Of a stretch of DNA of 52,896 nt, positions 33,913 to 42,390 are shown piece by piece. Within the stretch, counting starts at the first letter, position 1. Each line of letters opens with the position of its first letter. Below the pieces are notes generated by a model. That model did no database searches, was not told the DNA's origin, and worked only from the letters and a program-made list of their open reading frames with translations. This stretch comes from an uncultured Bacteroides sp. (GTDB lineage: Bacteria; Bacteroidota; Bacteroidia; Bacteroidales; Bacteroidaceae): NCBI GenBank assembly GCA_944320945.1, contig CALUJK010000022.1:1-52896 (forward strand), in the 5' to 3' direction. A program made the translations under genes and the position numbers.

Positions 33913-34203
33913 TTACTGCTCGCGGAAATAATCATCCAACAAGGTTGTCAACTCCGCAATCCTATCGGCATAAGGCATCGTGTCATTACGAGCTTTTTGC
34001 CGGAGAGCTTCCAATGCAAAAAGATATGCCACCATCGTCATAATACTCTCCGTAGACAAATCTCTATAGCGTTCGCGAAACTCATAAAACCGGTTATTTA
34101 TCTGTTTAGCAGCTTCCCTCACCATCTGCTCATCTTCCCGTCTGATGGTGAGCGGATAGTTGGAACCCGCCATTTGCAGGTTTATCCTTATCTTATCGTC
34201 CAT
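33913..34203 (-). CDS. zapA: Cell division protein ZapA
   Basis: ZapA bundles FtsZ filaments at mid-cell. The 96-residue product has the N-terminal globular part (KIRINLQMAGSNYPLTIRRE) followed by a helix with EAAKQINNRFYEFRERY. The C-terminal coiled coil (MVAYLFALEALRQK, ELTTLLDDYF) mediates tetramer formation. It follows a ZapB-like coiled-coil protein by 22 bases and precedes rny, a gene order seen widely in Bacteroidetes. Confidence 0.87.
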   Translation of the reverse strand: MDDKIRINLQMAGSNYPLTIRREDEQMVREAAKQINNRFYEFRERYRDLSTESIMTMVAYLFALEALRQKARNDTMPYADRIAELTTLLDDYFREQ

Positions 34204-34225
34204 ACACCGTTTCCTTTCTACATGT

Positions 34226-34519
34226 TTATTCGTTCAACAAAGCGATGCATTTATCGATTTCACGCACTAATTTTGACAATCGCAGCTTCGTCTCCTTTAC
34301 GTCGCTGCCGTTAAGGCTGATTGTCATAGCTGTTTTTAGGTCTGTGTAGCGTTGCTCCAAATTCTGATAATCGGTCTGCATCTTTTCGTTTTCTTCACTT
34401 TTGACTTCAAGAAGCCGTTTCAGTTCAGCATTTTCCCGTTTCAGTTCATCGTGCAGAAAAATCAAATGCCGTAATTTTGTTTCAAAGACATCAAGCCGTT
34501 TCTTTTCTTCGTCTGTCAT
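34226..34519 (-). CDS. Small coiled-coil protein upstream of zapA (ZapB-like)
   Basis: This is a 97-residue, almost entirely helical protein with continuous heptads (FLHDELKRENAELKRLLEVK, then DYQNLEQRYTDLKTAM). Conserved position upstream of zapA suggests a partner in Z-ring assembly, but no family signature is visible. I took the ATG at 34519 because the TATTTTTG promoter box at 34550-34557 would place the transcription start very near an earlier ATG at 34540. The longer start would add only seven residues. Confidence 0.72.
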   Translation of the reverse strand: MTDEEKKRLDVFETKLRHLIFLHDELKRENAELKRLLEVKSEENEKMQTDYQNLEQRYTDLKTAMTISLNGSDVKETKLRLSKLVREIDKCIALLNE

Positions 34520-34549
34520 TACTACACCAAAATTGTACACAAAAATACA

Positions 34550-34557
34550 ATTTACTT
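34550..34557 (-). promoter_or_regulatory. -7 box upstream of the zapA-rny-cutC unit
   Basis: The minus strand reads TATTTTTG, matching TAnnTTTG, about 30 bases before the chosen start codon at 34519. Confidence 0.45.
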
Positions 34558-34760
34558 ACATATTACAAAAACTTTTTGTTGAAAAAATGACACGGATTGC
34601 CATATATTTAAGAAATACGATCCAAACCACCAATTCTAAATGTTGTGACATAAACAAATTATACCGATGCACAAGGAAAAACGACAGTACCCACGTTGCG
34701 TAAATCCAGCACAAATCATCTCTTTCACAACATCCTCAAACAAATTTGAATGTTTTTAAA

Positions 34761-35918
34761 TTAATCATTAGAACTACAAGGTACGTGATGTAAAGAAAAC
34801 ATATCATCCATACTCTGTTTATCGCAAAATATCGTATAGTATTCTTTTAATCCATTTTTCAATGCAGACAGCATTTCCTCTTGGTCTATCTCAAAATAGC
34901 GACATGTCCTCGCACGAGCCGTATCAAATTTCCCATATCGTGGTATCTGTAAACGCTTATACAAGCGACAGATTTTTATGTCACTATAGCTGTCAACGTA
35001 ATTTTTACACAATACGCAATTAGGTATCTTAAACCTTTGATATCCAAAATATTTAATTTGTTCATACAAACCAAACGCAACAGAAGTATGAACACAGATT
35101 TCAAGCAAAGACGAAGACTTAGATTTTACTATTCTTTTGCAATCACACGCATCTTGAAAACATTGCGTTTTTCCAGACTTATATAAGATATATCTGACAA
35201 AATCTATCTTATTGCTGATATGATCATTATCATAGTCACTTTGCTTAAATCCATAAAAGACTATTTTCCGCACTTTCCTTTCTAACCCTTTGTAATCATT
35301 ACCATTATAGTTGTCAGATTCAATAATTCCATTTTTTACCAATTGCAAAATATCGTCTTCTGATTCTATACAGATTTCTATTATCCTATTACCACTATGT
35401 AGTTTTTCCAAACTACTTTCGTGAGTTACGAAAAGCTCCAAATAAATTGGCTTTCTTTCAGGCTTTGTTGAAGAAAATATCTTCAAGTCAGAACGACGAT
35501 TTACATTATCGTATGGTATTTCTTGTTCACAGGAATCATAATATGACTTGATATTAAATGATCGCCTTTCGCTTTTATAGCATTCACTATATCTACAGTA
35601 TTTACATTCTTCATATCTCGCACAAAAAGATTTATACTCAAATTCTATCCAGAACTCTGATTTTGACAAAAATGCTCTACGTATTTTTTCTTTTGCAAGG
35701 ATATGAAGCATTGATTCTACCGCATAATCGCATTCCGTTCCTGATTGATGGGCAAAATGATGCATACGTTTTACCCCTTGATTTTTAGCTATCAAAGGTT
35801 CTTTACAAGCTGGGCAGAAGCAACCACATTTATTTCCTACAGGCACGTCATCTATTTCAACAAGTTGTCCTGTTTCATTCAAAGCATAGGTAAGGCGATA
35901 TGCAGAATGTTTTTGCAT
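34761..35918 (-). CDS. CoiA-like competence/nuclease protein
   Basis: The N-terminus carries a zinc-binding segment (CGCFCPACKEPLIAKNQG) and the CoiA signature KRMHHFAHQSGTECDYA, followed by SMLHILAKEKIRRAF. A nuclease-like core has RRSDLKI and later IYLELFVTHES, fitting the PD-(D/E)xK pattern of CoiA proteins. The C-terminal half is Cys-rich (CVLCKNYVDSYSDIKICRLYKR). CoiA promotes recombination during natural transformation in Firmicutes; in Bacteroides its homologues are uncharacterised and may act on foreign DNA. The gene is much richer in AT than its neighbours, is flanked by AT-rich intergenic DNA, and has a repeat element upstream, all suggesting acquisition. Confidence 0.75.
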   Translation of the reverse strand: MQKHSAYRLTYALNETGQLVEIDDVPVGNKCGCFCPACKEPLIAKNQGVKRMHHFAHQSGTECDYAVESMLHILAKEKIRRAFLSKSEFWIEFEYKSFCARYEECKYCRYSECYKSERRSFNIKSYYDSCEQEIPYDNVNRRSDLKIFSSTKPERKPIYLELFVTHESSLEKLHSGNRIIEICIESEDDILQLVKNGIIESDNYNGNDYKGLERKVRKIVFYGFKQSDYDNDHISNKIDFVRYILYKSGKTQCFQDACDCKRIVKSKSSSLLEICVHTSVAFGLYEQIKYFGYQRFKIPNCVLCKNYVDSYSDIKICRLYKRLQIPRYGKFDTARARTCRYFEIDQEEMLSALKNGLKEYYTIFCDKQSMDDMFSLHHVPCSSND

Positions 35919-36239
35919 TTCTATATTATTATACCGTTGTTATATCTATTTATTATTAGTCTCCCAATAGTTTATGTAACTTTTTCAAATAGCACCAAGA
36001 GTCATATTTTTATCTTAAAAATCGGTCATCCAATCCTCTTTGACTAATATCTTTTAGCTTTCAGTATTTCTTTATTCAATTCGCATTCACGCTCTTTAAT
36101 CTAACAAATACAAATATAGTGAATTCTATTTATAAAGACCCTATATCAAAGAAAGAAGCATACTTTTATATCATTCACGCTGTTTTTATTCAACAGAAAA
36201 ACTTTTAAAATAAGTAATTCACCTACTCAATAAACACAA
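35919..36239. other. AT-rich intergenic region without a supported gene
   Basis: The region between the CoiA-like start and repeat copy C is strongly AT-rich, with only short open frames. No promoter match of quality is seen for the CoiA-like gene. Confidence 0.4.
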
Positions 36240-36437
36240 TTTGTATATATACATTACTTTAGGGGAAAACTTCCCAATACCGCCTCAGAGGGTATTGTGG
36301 CAGGGGTTTGTTCCGAAGCCTTTCGGAGCACGAACGAAAGCCCTTTCGAGCGCGTTCCGAAAGGCTTCGGAGCAAGAGCCGAAAGGCTTCGGAACAAACG
36401 GCTTGTATAGCGTACGTTTTTTGTACTCATATTTTAC
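36240..36437 (-). repeat. Interspersed ~197-bp element, copy C (reverse orientation)
   Basis: Read on the minus strand it begins with an AT-rich end (AAAATATGAGTACAAAA) and has palindromic units such as GCTCCGAAAGGCTTCGGAAC. The distal module is CCACAATACCCTCTGAGG, and it closes with AAAGTAATGTATATATACAAA. Copy D (49052-49248) shares the same order of parts: CTCTT[GA][CT]TCC..., CCTTTCGAGC, CTTTCGTTCGTGCTCCGAA and CCCTGCCACAA. Length 198. Confidence 0.75.
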
Positions 36438-36467
36438 TATTCATAAAACGACACAGAAAAAACTAAG

Positions 36468-36632
36468 ATGGACACCATTGAGGATAATTTAGCAGACAAA
36501 CCCAAAATTCGCCAAAAACACTTTGCAAAACAATTTGGTTTACAAAATAAACTTCCCATATTTGTAACAGAGCCCGAAAGGGTCGCCTTTGAAGAATATG
36601 TAGAAGCACTAAAAACATACATTATTAAATAA
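36468..36632 (+). CDS. 54-residue hypothetical protein
   Basis: The ATG at 36468 opens a frame starting MDTIEDNLADKPKIRQKHFA, with FVTEPERVAFEEYVEALKTY near the C-terminus, and closes at 36632, 21 bases before the nucleosidase gene. The sequence has normal amino-acid usage and a probable helix-rich fold. It is not recognised. Its 5' side faces the end of repeat copy C, in the same geometry as at the other repeat copies. It may be a genuine small protein or the end of an older gene. Confidence 0.45.
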   Translation: MDTIEDNLADKPKIRQKHFAKQFGLQNKLPIFVTEPERVAFEEYVEALKTYIIK

Positions 36633-36653
36633 GCAACTTTACACAGAACATTT

Positions 36654-37235
36654 ATGAGAATTCTTGTGACTTACGCCTGTCAAGACGAATTTACCGAAGT
36701 GAAGTTTCCCGGCATTGTGGGAACAGAAGAAGTATATGTGGGCTATCTGCGCACGGGCATCGGAAAAGCCAAATCGGCATTTTATATGGCAGATGCCATC
36801 ACGCACGGACAACCCGATTTAGTTATTAATATGGGTACGGCTGGCGCAGTACACCACCAAGTGGGTGACATATTCGTGTGCCGCCGGTTTATCGACCGCG
36901 ACATGCAGAAACTGGAGGCGTTCGGCGTGGAGTGGGAAATCGACTCGTCCGAACTGCTTTCCGCCCGCGGTTTCTGCCAGCATTGGCCGGAAGGGGGTGT
37001 CTGCAATACCGGTGATACATTCCTGACCGAAATCGGGCAGGTGCAAGGCGACGTATTCGACATGGAGGCATACGCACAGGCATTGGTGTGCCGCGCCAAG
37101 CAGGTGCCATTCATTGCCGTGAAATACGTGACAGACATCATCGGACAGAATTCCGTGAAGCATTGGGAGGACAAATTAGCCGATGCCCGTCAAGCTTTGG
37201 GCAAATTCTTTGAAAATATACAAGGCGTGGTGTGA
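36654..37235 (+). CDS. Nucleoside phosphorylase-superfamily protein, MTA/SAH nucleosidase-like
   Basis: This cytoplasmic enzyme probably cleaves methylthioadenosine or S-adenosylhomocysteine, or a related nucleoside. Family marks include GTAGAVHHQVGDIFV and the later CNTGDTFLTE, FDMEAYAQALVC (ribose-binding Met-Glu) and VKYVTDIIGQN with the putative catalytic Asp. It is short (193 residues against 230 for E. coli MTAN), lacking part of the N-terminal region, and so could be a divergent member. A 54-residue ORF and repeat element lie upstream; a TraB-like protein gene follows. Confidence 0.78.
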   Translation: MRILVTYACQDEFTEVKFPGIVGTEEVYVGYLRTGIGKAKSAFYMADAITHGQPDLVINMGTAGAVHHQVGDIFVCRRFIDRDMQKLEAFGVEWEIDSSELLSARGFCQHWPEGGVCNTGDTFLTEIGQVQGDVFDMEAYAQALVCRAKQVPFIAVKYVTDIIGQNSVKHWEDKLADARQALGKFFENIQGVV

Positions 37236-37293
37236 CTTTCTGTTCTTCTGCCCGACTGATAAAGCAGAAAACACTATTAAAGACAAAAAAACG

Positions 37294-38175
37294 ATGAAAA
37301 GATTAATAGGAATCCTTCTGTTGGCGTGCATCACACTTGGTGCCCATGCCCAACTTCTGTGGAAAATATCTGGTAACGGGCTGTCAAAACCATCATATCT
37401 GTTCGGAACCTACCATTTGTCGCCGCTCAGCATCAAGGACAGTATTGCCACCCTGCCACAAGCCATGAACGAAACGGCACAAGTGTACGGAGAAATCATC
37501 ATGGCAGACATGATGAAACCGGACTTCATGCAACAGATGCAGCAACAAATGATATTGCCCGCAGACACAACCCTGCAAAGCCTCTTTACTCCTGCCCGGT
37601 ATGAGCAAATAAGCAAAGTGGTGAAAGAATACATGAATGTCGACCTGTCCATGCTGGCGCAACTGAAGCCCGCAGCCATCTTGCAGCAGCTGACCTTGCT
37701 GTTCAACATCAAGCATACGCCGGGTTACAACCCACAGGAACAGTTGGACGCCTATTTTCAACAGGAAGCCATCAATCAGGGTAAAAAAGTGGGCGGACTA
37801 GAAACGGCACAGTCACAGATAGACATTCTTCTCAACAAGTCACTCAGCCGCCAGGCCGAAGATTTGTACTGCTTCGTCAGCAATCCGGACAAAGCCGACC
37901 GGCAGACAAAAGAGCTGGTTACAGCCTACGCCACTCAAGACTTAAACAAGATTTTGCAACTGCTGGAAGAACGTGAAGGAACCTCGTGCGACCCAAGTCC
38001 CGAAGAAATGGCTCAATTGATATACGACCGTAACATGAACTGGGTGAAACAGATGCCCTCCATCATGACGGAAGCCCCTACCCTATTTGTCGTAGGAGCG
38101 GGACATCTGCCGGGCAAAGAGGGAGTCATCAAACTGTTGCAAGAAAAAGGCTACACGGTAGAGCCTATGAAATAA
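37294..38175 (+). CDS. TraB/GumN family exported protein
   Basis: The 293-residue product has a signal peptide (MKRLIGILLLACITLGAHAQ) and the family hallmarks GTYHLSPLS near the front and LFVVGAGHLPGKEGVIKLL near the end. These His and Glu residues are thought to form a metal-dependent peptidase or Tiki-like site. I chose 37294 because an upstream start would overlap the nucleosidase gene and place a non-signal extension before a good leader peptide. The biological role in Bacteroides is not known. Confidence 0.82.
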   Translation: MKRLIGILLLACITLGAHAQLLWKISGNGLSKPSYLFGTYHLSPLSIKDSIATLPQAMNETAQVYGEIIMADMMKPDFMQQMQQQMILPADTTLQSLFTPARYEQISKVVKEYMNVDLSMLAQLKPAAILQQLTLLFNIKHTPGYNPQEQLDAYFQQEAINQGKKVGGLETAQSQIDILLNKSLSRQAEDLYCFVSNPDKADRQTKELVTAYATQDLNKILQLLEEREGTSCDPSPEEMAQLIYDRNMNWVKQMPSIMTEAPTLFVVGAGHLPGKEGVIKLLQEKGYTVEPMK

Positions 38176-38216
38176 GAAATATCAGTTCACTTTATTTAAT
38201 TCTCTCTTACTTCAAG

Positions 38217-38287
38217 GGCGCGGATGCGCGGAGATGCTGCGAATGACTTTGACCGAAGAATTTCGCGCAATCCGTGTGGACCGCGCC
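38217..38287. repeat. GC-rich imperfect inverted repeat upstream of the HAD gene
   Basis: GGCGCGGATGCGCGGA (38217-38232) pairs with TCCGTGTGGACCGCGCC (38271-38287) with a small mismatch. It lies in AT-rich DNA directly before the promoter of the HAD gene, with no T-tract. It could end the TraB-like transcript or be a relic of a repeat. Confidence 0.45.
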
Positions 38288-38297
38288 TAAAACTTTT

Positions 38298-38305
38298 TAC
38301 CTTTG
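38298..38305 (+). promoter_or_regulatory. -7 box of the HAD gene
   Basis: TACCTTTG matches TAnnTTTG. It overlaps an upstream in-frame ATG at 38303, which supports the start at 38324. Confidence 0.55.
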
Positions 38306-38323
38306 CGGCAAAAAGCTATCGTA

Positions 38324-39007
38324 ATGAAGAACTATAACACCTATCTGTTTGACTTCGACTACACACTGGCCGATTCATCGCGCGGCATAGTCACCTGTTT
38401 TCGTCTTGTGCTGGAGCGTCACGGATACACGGAAGTGACCGACGAAGCCATCAAACGCACCATCGGCAAGACACTGGAAGATTCATTCTCCATACTGACA
38501 GGCGTCACTGACGAAAATACGCTACTGGAATTCAAGAAAGAATACGTAAAGGAGGCGGACACGCACATGACTGTCAACACCAGGCTATTCCCCGAGACCC
38601 ACTCCGTATTGACCGCATTGAAAGAGTCTGGCGCACAAATCGGAATCATCTCCACCAAATTCCGCTACCGCATCCGCGAAATGATGGACCGGCATTTTTC
38701 ACCAGACTTTTTTGACATCATTGTAGGCGGTGAAGACGTGAAAAAGGCCAAACCGTCACCGGAAGGAGTGCTGTTTGCCATTCAACACCTGTCCACCACC
38801 AAAGGCGAAACGCTCTATGTGGGAGACAGCACCGTCGATGCCGAAACAGCGGAGGCTGCCGGAGTGGACTTTGCCGGAATACTGCACGGCATGACCACCC
38901 GACAGGAGCTGCAAGCCTATCCGCACGTCCGCATCATGGAAACTTTAGAAGAAATCTGCCATAAATCCGCTCAAAAAAAGGAAGATAGGTTTGTTCTTTC
39001 CAAATAA
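38324..39007 (+). CDS. HAD-superfamily phosphatase, phosphoglycolate-phosphatase-like
   Basis: This cytoplasmic phosphatase of subfamily IA has motif I FDFDYTLADS, motif II GIISTKFRYR, motif III KKAKPSPEG and motif IV YVGDSTVDAE, and so has the complete set of catalytic residues. An alpha-helical cap lies at residues 15-85. Its closest character is phosphoglycolate phosphatase or pyrophosphatase PpaX, but the substrate is not deducible. A full promoter for rplU-rpmA lies inside its last codons, so it is a separate unit. Confidence 0.85.
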   Translation: MKNYNTYLFDFDYTLADSSRGIVTCFRLVLERHGYTEVTDEAIKRTIGKTLEDSFSILTGVTDENTLLEFKKEYVKEADTHMTVNTRLFPETHSVLTALKESGAQIGIISTKFRYRIREMMDRHFSPDFFDIIVGGEDVKKAKPSPEGVLFAIQHLSTTKGETLYVGDSTVDAETAEAAGVDFAGILHGMTTRQELQAYPHVRIMETLEEICHKSAQKKEDRFVLSK

Positions 39008-39021
39008 AAGGAGTACCTTTG
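38990..39021 (+). promoter_or_regulatory. Promoter of rplU-rpmA
   Basis: TTTG at 38990-38993 and TACCTTTG at 39014-39021 with a 20-base spacer fit the consensus fully. The -33 box lies within the HAD coding end. The roughly 80-base leader that follows contains complementary stretches (CGAAACG...CGTTTC) and could hold an autoregulatory structure. Confidence 0.75.
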
Positions 39022-39109
39022 TGCCCGATTATTCCGAAACGGGTTCGACAAAGCGTTTCTAAGTGATTAGAGGCCACCCAACGGAGCTAACTTATACATT
39101 ATATATAAG

Positions 39110-39427
39110 ATGTACGCAATTGTAGAAATTCAAGGCCAACAATTCAAAGCAGAGGCCGGAAAGAAACTGTTTGTTCACCACATGCAGAATGCAGAAGCAG
39201 GTGCAACAGTAGAGTTTGAGAAAGTTCTTTTAGTGGACAAAGACGGAAACATCACTGTAGGTCTGCCTACCGTAGAAGGTGCAAAGGTGGTTTGCGAAGT
39301 GGTTTCTCCGCTGGTAAAGGGCGACAAAGTGCTCGTGTTCCACAAGAAGAGAAGAAAAGGTTATCGTAAATTGAACGGTCACCGTCAACAATTCACAGAG
39401 TTAACTATCAAAGAAGTAGTAGCTTAA
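39110..39427 (+). CDS. rplU: 50S ribosomal protein L21
   Basis: L21 is a 23S rRNA-binding large-subunit protein. The 105-residue product begins [19 protein letters not shown] and contains the family end [20 protein letters not shown]. It precedes rpmA by 23 bases, the universal gene order for L21-L27. It has its own promoter and a long leader. Confidence 0.96.
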   Translation: MYAIVEIQGQQFKAEAGKKLFVHHMQNAEAGATVEFEKVLLVDKDGNITVGLPTVEGAKVVCEVVSPLVKGDKVLVFHKKRRKGYRKLNGHRQQFTELTIKEVVA

Positions 39428-39450
39428 TCAATTAAAAACAGTAAGAAGAA

Positions 39451-39720
39451 ATGGCACATAAAAAAGGTGTCGGTAGTTCTAAGAACGGCCGCGAATCAGC
39501 AAGTAAGAGATTAGGCGTTAAGTTATTCGGTGGTGAGGTTTGCAAAGCCGGTAACATCATCGTACGTCAAAGAGGTACGGAGTTTCATCCGGGTAACAAC
39601 ATCGGTATGGGAAGCGACCATACTCTCTACGCCTTGGTAGATGGTACTGTACAGTTTAAGGTAGGACGCAACGAAAGACGCTATGTCTCTGTAGTTCCTG
39701 CTGAAAGTGCAGAAGCATAA
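39451..39720 (+). CDS. rpmA: 50S ribosomal protein L27
   Basis: L27 reaches the peptidyl transferase centre. The 89-residue product starts [20 protein letters not shown] and includes the family segment [15 protein letters not shown]. It has no N-terminal cleaved extension, unlike Firmicutes L27. It follows rplU and is closed by a good terminator. Confidence 0.97.
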   Translation: MAHKKGVGSSKNGRESASKRLGVKLFGGEVCKAGNIIVRQRGTEFHPGNNIGMGSDHTLYALVDGTVQFKVGRNERRYVSVVPAESAEA

Positions 39721-39742
39721 GTAGGAAATAGCAAACATTTAC

Positions 39743-39780
39743 ACGCCTCAGCAAGATTGACTTGTTGAGGCGTTTGCTTT
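39743..39780 (+). terminator. Intrinsic terminator after rpmA
   Basis: CGCCTCAGCAAG and CTTGTTGAGGCG form a 12-pair stem with one G-U pair, followed by TTTGCTTTT. Confidence 0.85.
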
Positions 39781-39851
39781 TACAGGCAATTGATAACAGT
39801 TATTCAAAGCAGTTTTTTCACTCAAACAACAAGACAAAAGGGAAAGAATGC

Positions 39852-39882
39852 TTTGAAAAAAAGAAATTACATTGTACATTTG
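39852..39882 (+). promoter_or_regulatory. Consensus promoter of the exported-protein operon
   Basis: TTTG at 39852-39855, a 19-base spacer and TACATTTG at 39875-39882 match the Bacteroides consensus exactly. The first gene starts 24 bases downstream. Confidence 0.8.
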
Positions 39883-39905
39883 CCACATATCAAAACTTAC
39901 TCAAA

Positions 39906-40406
39906 ATGAAAAGACTACAGACACAACGTTTTTTTCTGTTATTGACTTTACTTTTTTGCATAAATACGGTCATGACAGGTAAATCTAAGGAACCGGTACT
40001 GACTTATGACATTGAAACTGCCGGCACAGGTATAGAAGGTACAGCACTGGTCAAAATAACAGTCTACGTATCTAAGGTAAAGGAGGCTACTCCAGCTTTT
40101 ATAAAGAAGGCTGCTGTACATGGCATCATTTTCCGAGGTGTAGGGGCAGACAAAGGGGTAAGTGCACAACCGGCATTGGCCAAAAATCCGTCACTGGAAC
40201 AAGAAAAAGCGAACTATTTCCAACCATTTTTTGCAGAGAACGGTAGCTACCTGAATTATGCGACTCTCGTAGAAGGTACTACGCAAGTTGTAAAGCTAAG
40301 TAGAAAGCAGTATCGGGTTTCAGCCATTGTGACTGTGCAGAAAGACAGACTGCGGAAAGACTTGGAACAGGCCGATATCATCAAAGGGTTCTCCAATTTA
40401 TTCTGA
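39906..40406 (+). CDS. Exported hypothetical protein, first gene of a four-gene operon
   Basis: This 166-residue protein carries an N-terminal signal sequence (RFFLLLTLLFCINTVMTG). The mature part has GTGIEGTALVKITVYVSK and ends ADIIKGFSNLF. It is not a family I recognise. I used the ATG at 39906 because the good promoter ends just before it, and the upstream residues would be encoded by the preceding terminator region. It is followed by three more exported proteins with gaps of 31, 21 and 6 bases, so a shared extracytoplasmic machine is likely. Confidence 0.75.
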   Translation: MKRLQTQRFFLLLTLLFCINTVMTGKSKEPVLTYDIETAGTGIEGTALVKITVYVSKVKEATPAFIKKAAVHGIIFRGVGADKGVSAQPALAKNPSLEQEKANYFQPFFAENGSYLNYATLVEGTTQVVKLSRKQYRVSAIVTVQKDRLRKDLEQADIIKGFSNLF

Positions 40407-40437
40407 CCTTATTATTCACATTTAATACTATAAAACA

Positions 40438-41100
40438 ATGAAGAAGTTTTTACTGATTGCAGCAGGCGCTCTACTGCTGGGAATGACAACCGCAAGTGCA
40501 CAGTACAAAGTGGAAACGGAGAAAATGGATGCCAATAAGAAGTTTAGTCCGACAAAGCCTAACAGAAGTACTGCATGTCTGCCGGAAGATGACGGAAAGA
40601 CAATTACCTACACACCGCAATACTTTGCCACCAACCCCGGCATGTATAAGCCCGGTGCATATATCTCTTTCCAAAAGATTGAAAACGAAAAGTACATCTA
40701 CATGCACTACGCAATCTTCAATGCTTCGGAACTGGATGAAGCTGTCATCAAAGAAATGAATTTTGTCTTTAGAGACGGTACTAAGCTGGATCTTCCTTGT
40801 GCTTACAATTTCATTGCCATAACCTACCCACAGGGCAAACAATCTGCCCATGCCATGCGTGCCAAGATCACTGAAGAACAAATAGACCTGTTCACAAAGA
40901 AACAGCTTATGTCTGTTGGCATCACTTTCGCTAACGGGAAATCATTTAATGCGGAATCCTCGGACAAAAGGTCTAACGGCGTAGCCATGCGGGCCATCTA
41001 TTTCCAAACCGGAGAGAAAGTAAAAGAGAAAGAACTGAAAAAGATATTTGAGGCTAATAAATCTGAAGCCATACAAGACGATGCCAATTGGGATTTCTAA
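40438..41100 (+). CDS. Exported hypothetical protein, second gene of the operon
   Basis: The 220-residue product has a clear signal peptide (MKKFLLIAAGALLLGMTTASAQ). The mature protein contains KPNRSTACLPEDDGKTITY, YKPGAYISFQKIENEKYIYM and GKSFNAESSDKRSNG, a beta-rich looking sequence. No family is recognised. The C-terminus is charged (KVKEKELKKIFEANKSE). It is probably translated with the flanking exported proteins and may interact with them. Confidence 0.75.
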   Translation: MKKFLLIAAGALLLGMTTASAQYKVETEKMDANKKFSPTKPNRSTACLPEDDGKTITYTPQYFATNPGMYKPGAYISFQKIENEKYIYMHYAIFNASELDEAVIKEMNFVFRDGTKLDLPCAYNFIAITYPQGKQSAHAMRAKITEEQIDLFTKKQLMSVGITFANGKSFNAESSDKRSNGVAMRAIYFQTGEKVKEKELKKIFEANKSEAIQDDANWDF

Positions 41101-41121
41101 ACAAACTATATACCATAAATC

Positions 41122-42384
41122 ATGAAAATCAGCTTTTCCTATAAGCCCCTTGTTGCTGCCCTTATGCTGACAGTCGCCACAACTTACAGCTATGCAGACG
41201 AAACAACCGACACTCTGAAATATCACCGCAGTTCCATCTACACCATCTTGCTGGAACATCCCGGATATAAATTCGGTGAAGAAATCAAGACCGAATTTCT
41301 AAACATCCCATTACCGGACAAGTATAACAACCACAATTTATCTGTCCGTTCCTTTATGGGAAGCCGTGATGACGATGAACGTGAACTTATCGAATCTTTC
41401 TTAACCCGCGGCGATGTTGCCAAACGGATGGTTTCGAAATGGTTTAACCGTGAAAAAGAATCAGGTGCATTTGATATGTCCCTCATCACTGACCGCGGTT
41501 ATTACGACGCCAACATATTGGACGTGAAACTTGCAGACCTGTCTGCCCGTGGTAGGGCTATGCTGGCCGATGCCGGTGAAGAACTGATACAAAACACCTT
41601 TATTGTAGTGAACGACATTCGTTATATTGACAAGGAAGCACGTGCCCAAAAGGTCAAACTGTTCCTCGAACTTGCCAGCATAGCAGCAGACGCGGCCGGT
41701 TCCATCAGCAGTGGTGGAAACTCTGATGAGTATAACACGGGAAAGGCCATTGCCGACTTGGCCGATATGGGTGCCAGTATATCTGACATGATAGCCGGTT
41801 TCCGCGTCAATATCACCTCCTATCTCTATCAATTGGAATGGGACGATGAAAAGGAACTTTCTTTCTATAAGGATTACTATTACGACCAATCCAATATAGA
41901 TCCTGCAAAGAAGGCTGCTTACGAGAAAGACCGTACATTTAAAATGAAATACATTGGTGAGTTCTCTTCAAAGAGCAATAAAATTGTAGCACGTGGTGTA
42001 AACTCCAACGAAGAGGTTATCCGCAAAGTGTGTGCTCGCGCACTGGACAGAAATTTTGTAGAACTATCCAAAAAATTCGATATTTTCAAAGTAAAATCAC
42101 CCATCGTTGCACTGGAAGGTGATACATTTACTAGCCCCATTGGCATGAAAGAGGGCGTCAGCGAAAAGTCTAAGTTTGAAATTCTAGAAGTCTCCATCGA
42201 TGATGAAGGACGTACCCGCTACAAACGGGTCGGTACGGCCAAGCCTGTTGACGGTAAAATCTGGGATAACCGCTACATGGCTGTCGAAGAAGAGGCAGAA
42301 GGCGCCAACCTGCAAGCCACTACCTTCGAAATCACACGTGGCAAAAACATTTATCCGGGAATGCTGATTCGAGAAATTAAATAA
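41122..42384 (+). CDS. Exported hypothetical protein, third gene of the operon
   Basis: This 420-residue protein has a signal peptide (KPLVAALMLTVATTYSYA). A middle region has an alpha-helical Gly/Ala-rich stretch (LELASIAADAAGSISSGG) that may be membrane-active or a flexible hinge. The last part has SPIVALEGDTFTSPIG and FEILEVSIDDEGRTRYKRVG, which looks like a small beta-barrel or SH3-like fold. The family is not recognised. It has a 21-base gap after the second gene and 6 bases before the fourth. Confidence 0.75.
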   Translation: MKISFSYKPLVAALMLTVATTYSYADETTDTLKYHRSSIYTILLEHPGYKFGEEIKTEFLNIPLPDKYNNHNLSVRSFMGSRDDDERELIESFLTRGDVAKRMVSKWFNREKESGAFDMSLITDRGYYDANILDVKLADLSARGRAMLADAGEELIQNTFIVVNDIRYIDKEARAQKVKLFLELASIAADAAGSISSGGNSDEYNTGKAIADLADMGASISDMIAGFRVNITSYLYQLEWDDEKELSFYKDYYYDQSNIDPAKKAAYEKDRTFKMKYIGEFSSKSNKIVARGVNSNEEVIRKVCARALDRNFVELSKKFDIFKVKSPIVALEGDTFTSPIGMKEGVSEKSKFEILEVSIDDEGRTRYKRVGTAKPVDGKIWDNRYMAVEEEAEGANLQATTFEITRGKNIYPGMLIREIK

Positions 42385-42390
42385 CGATTT

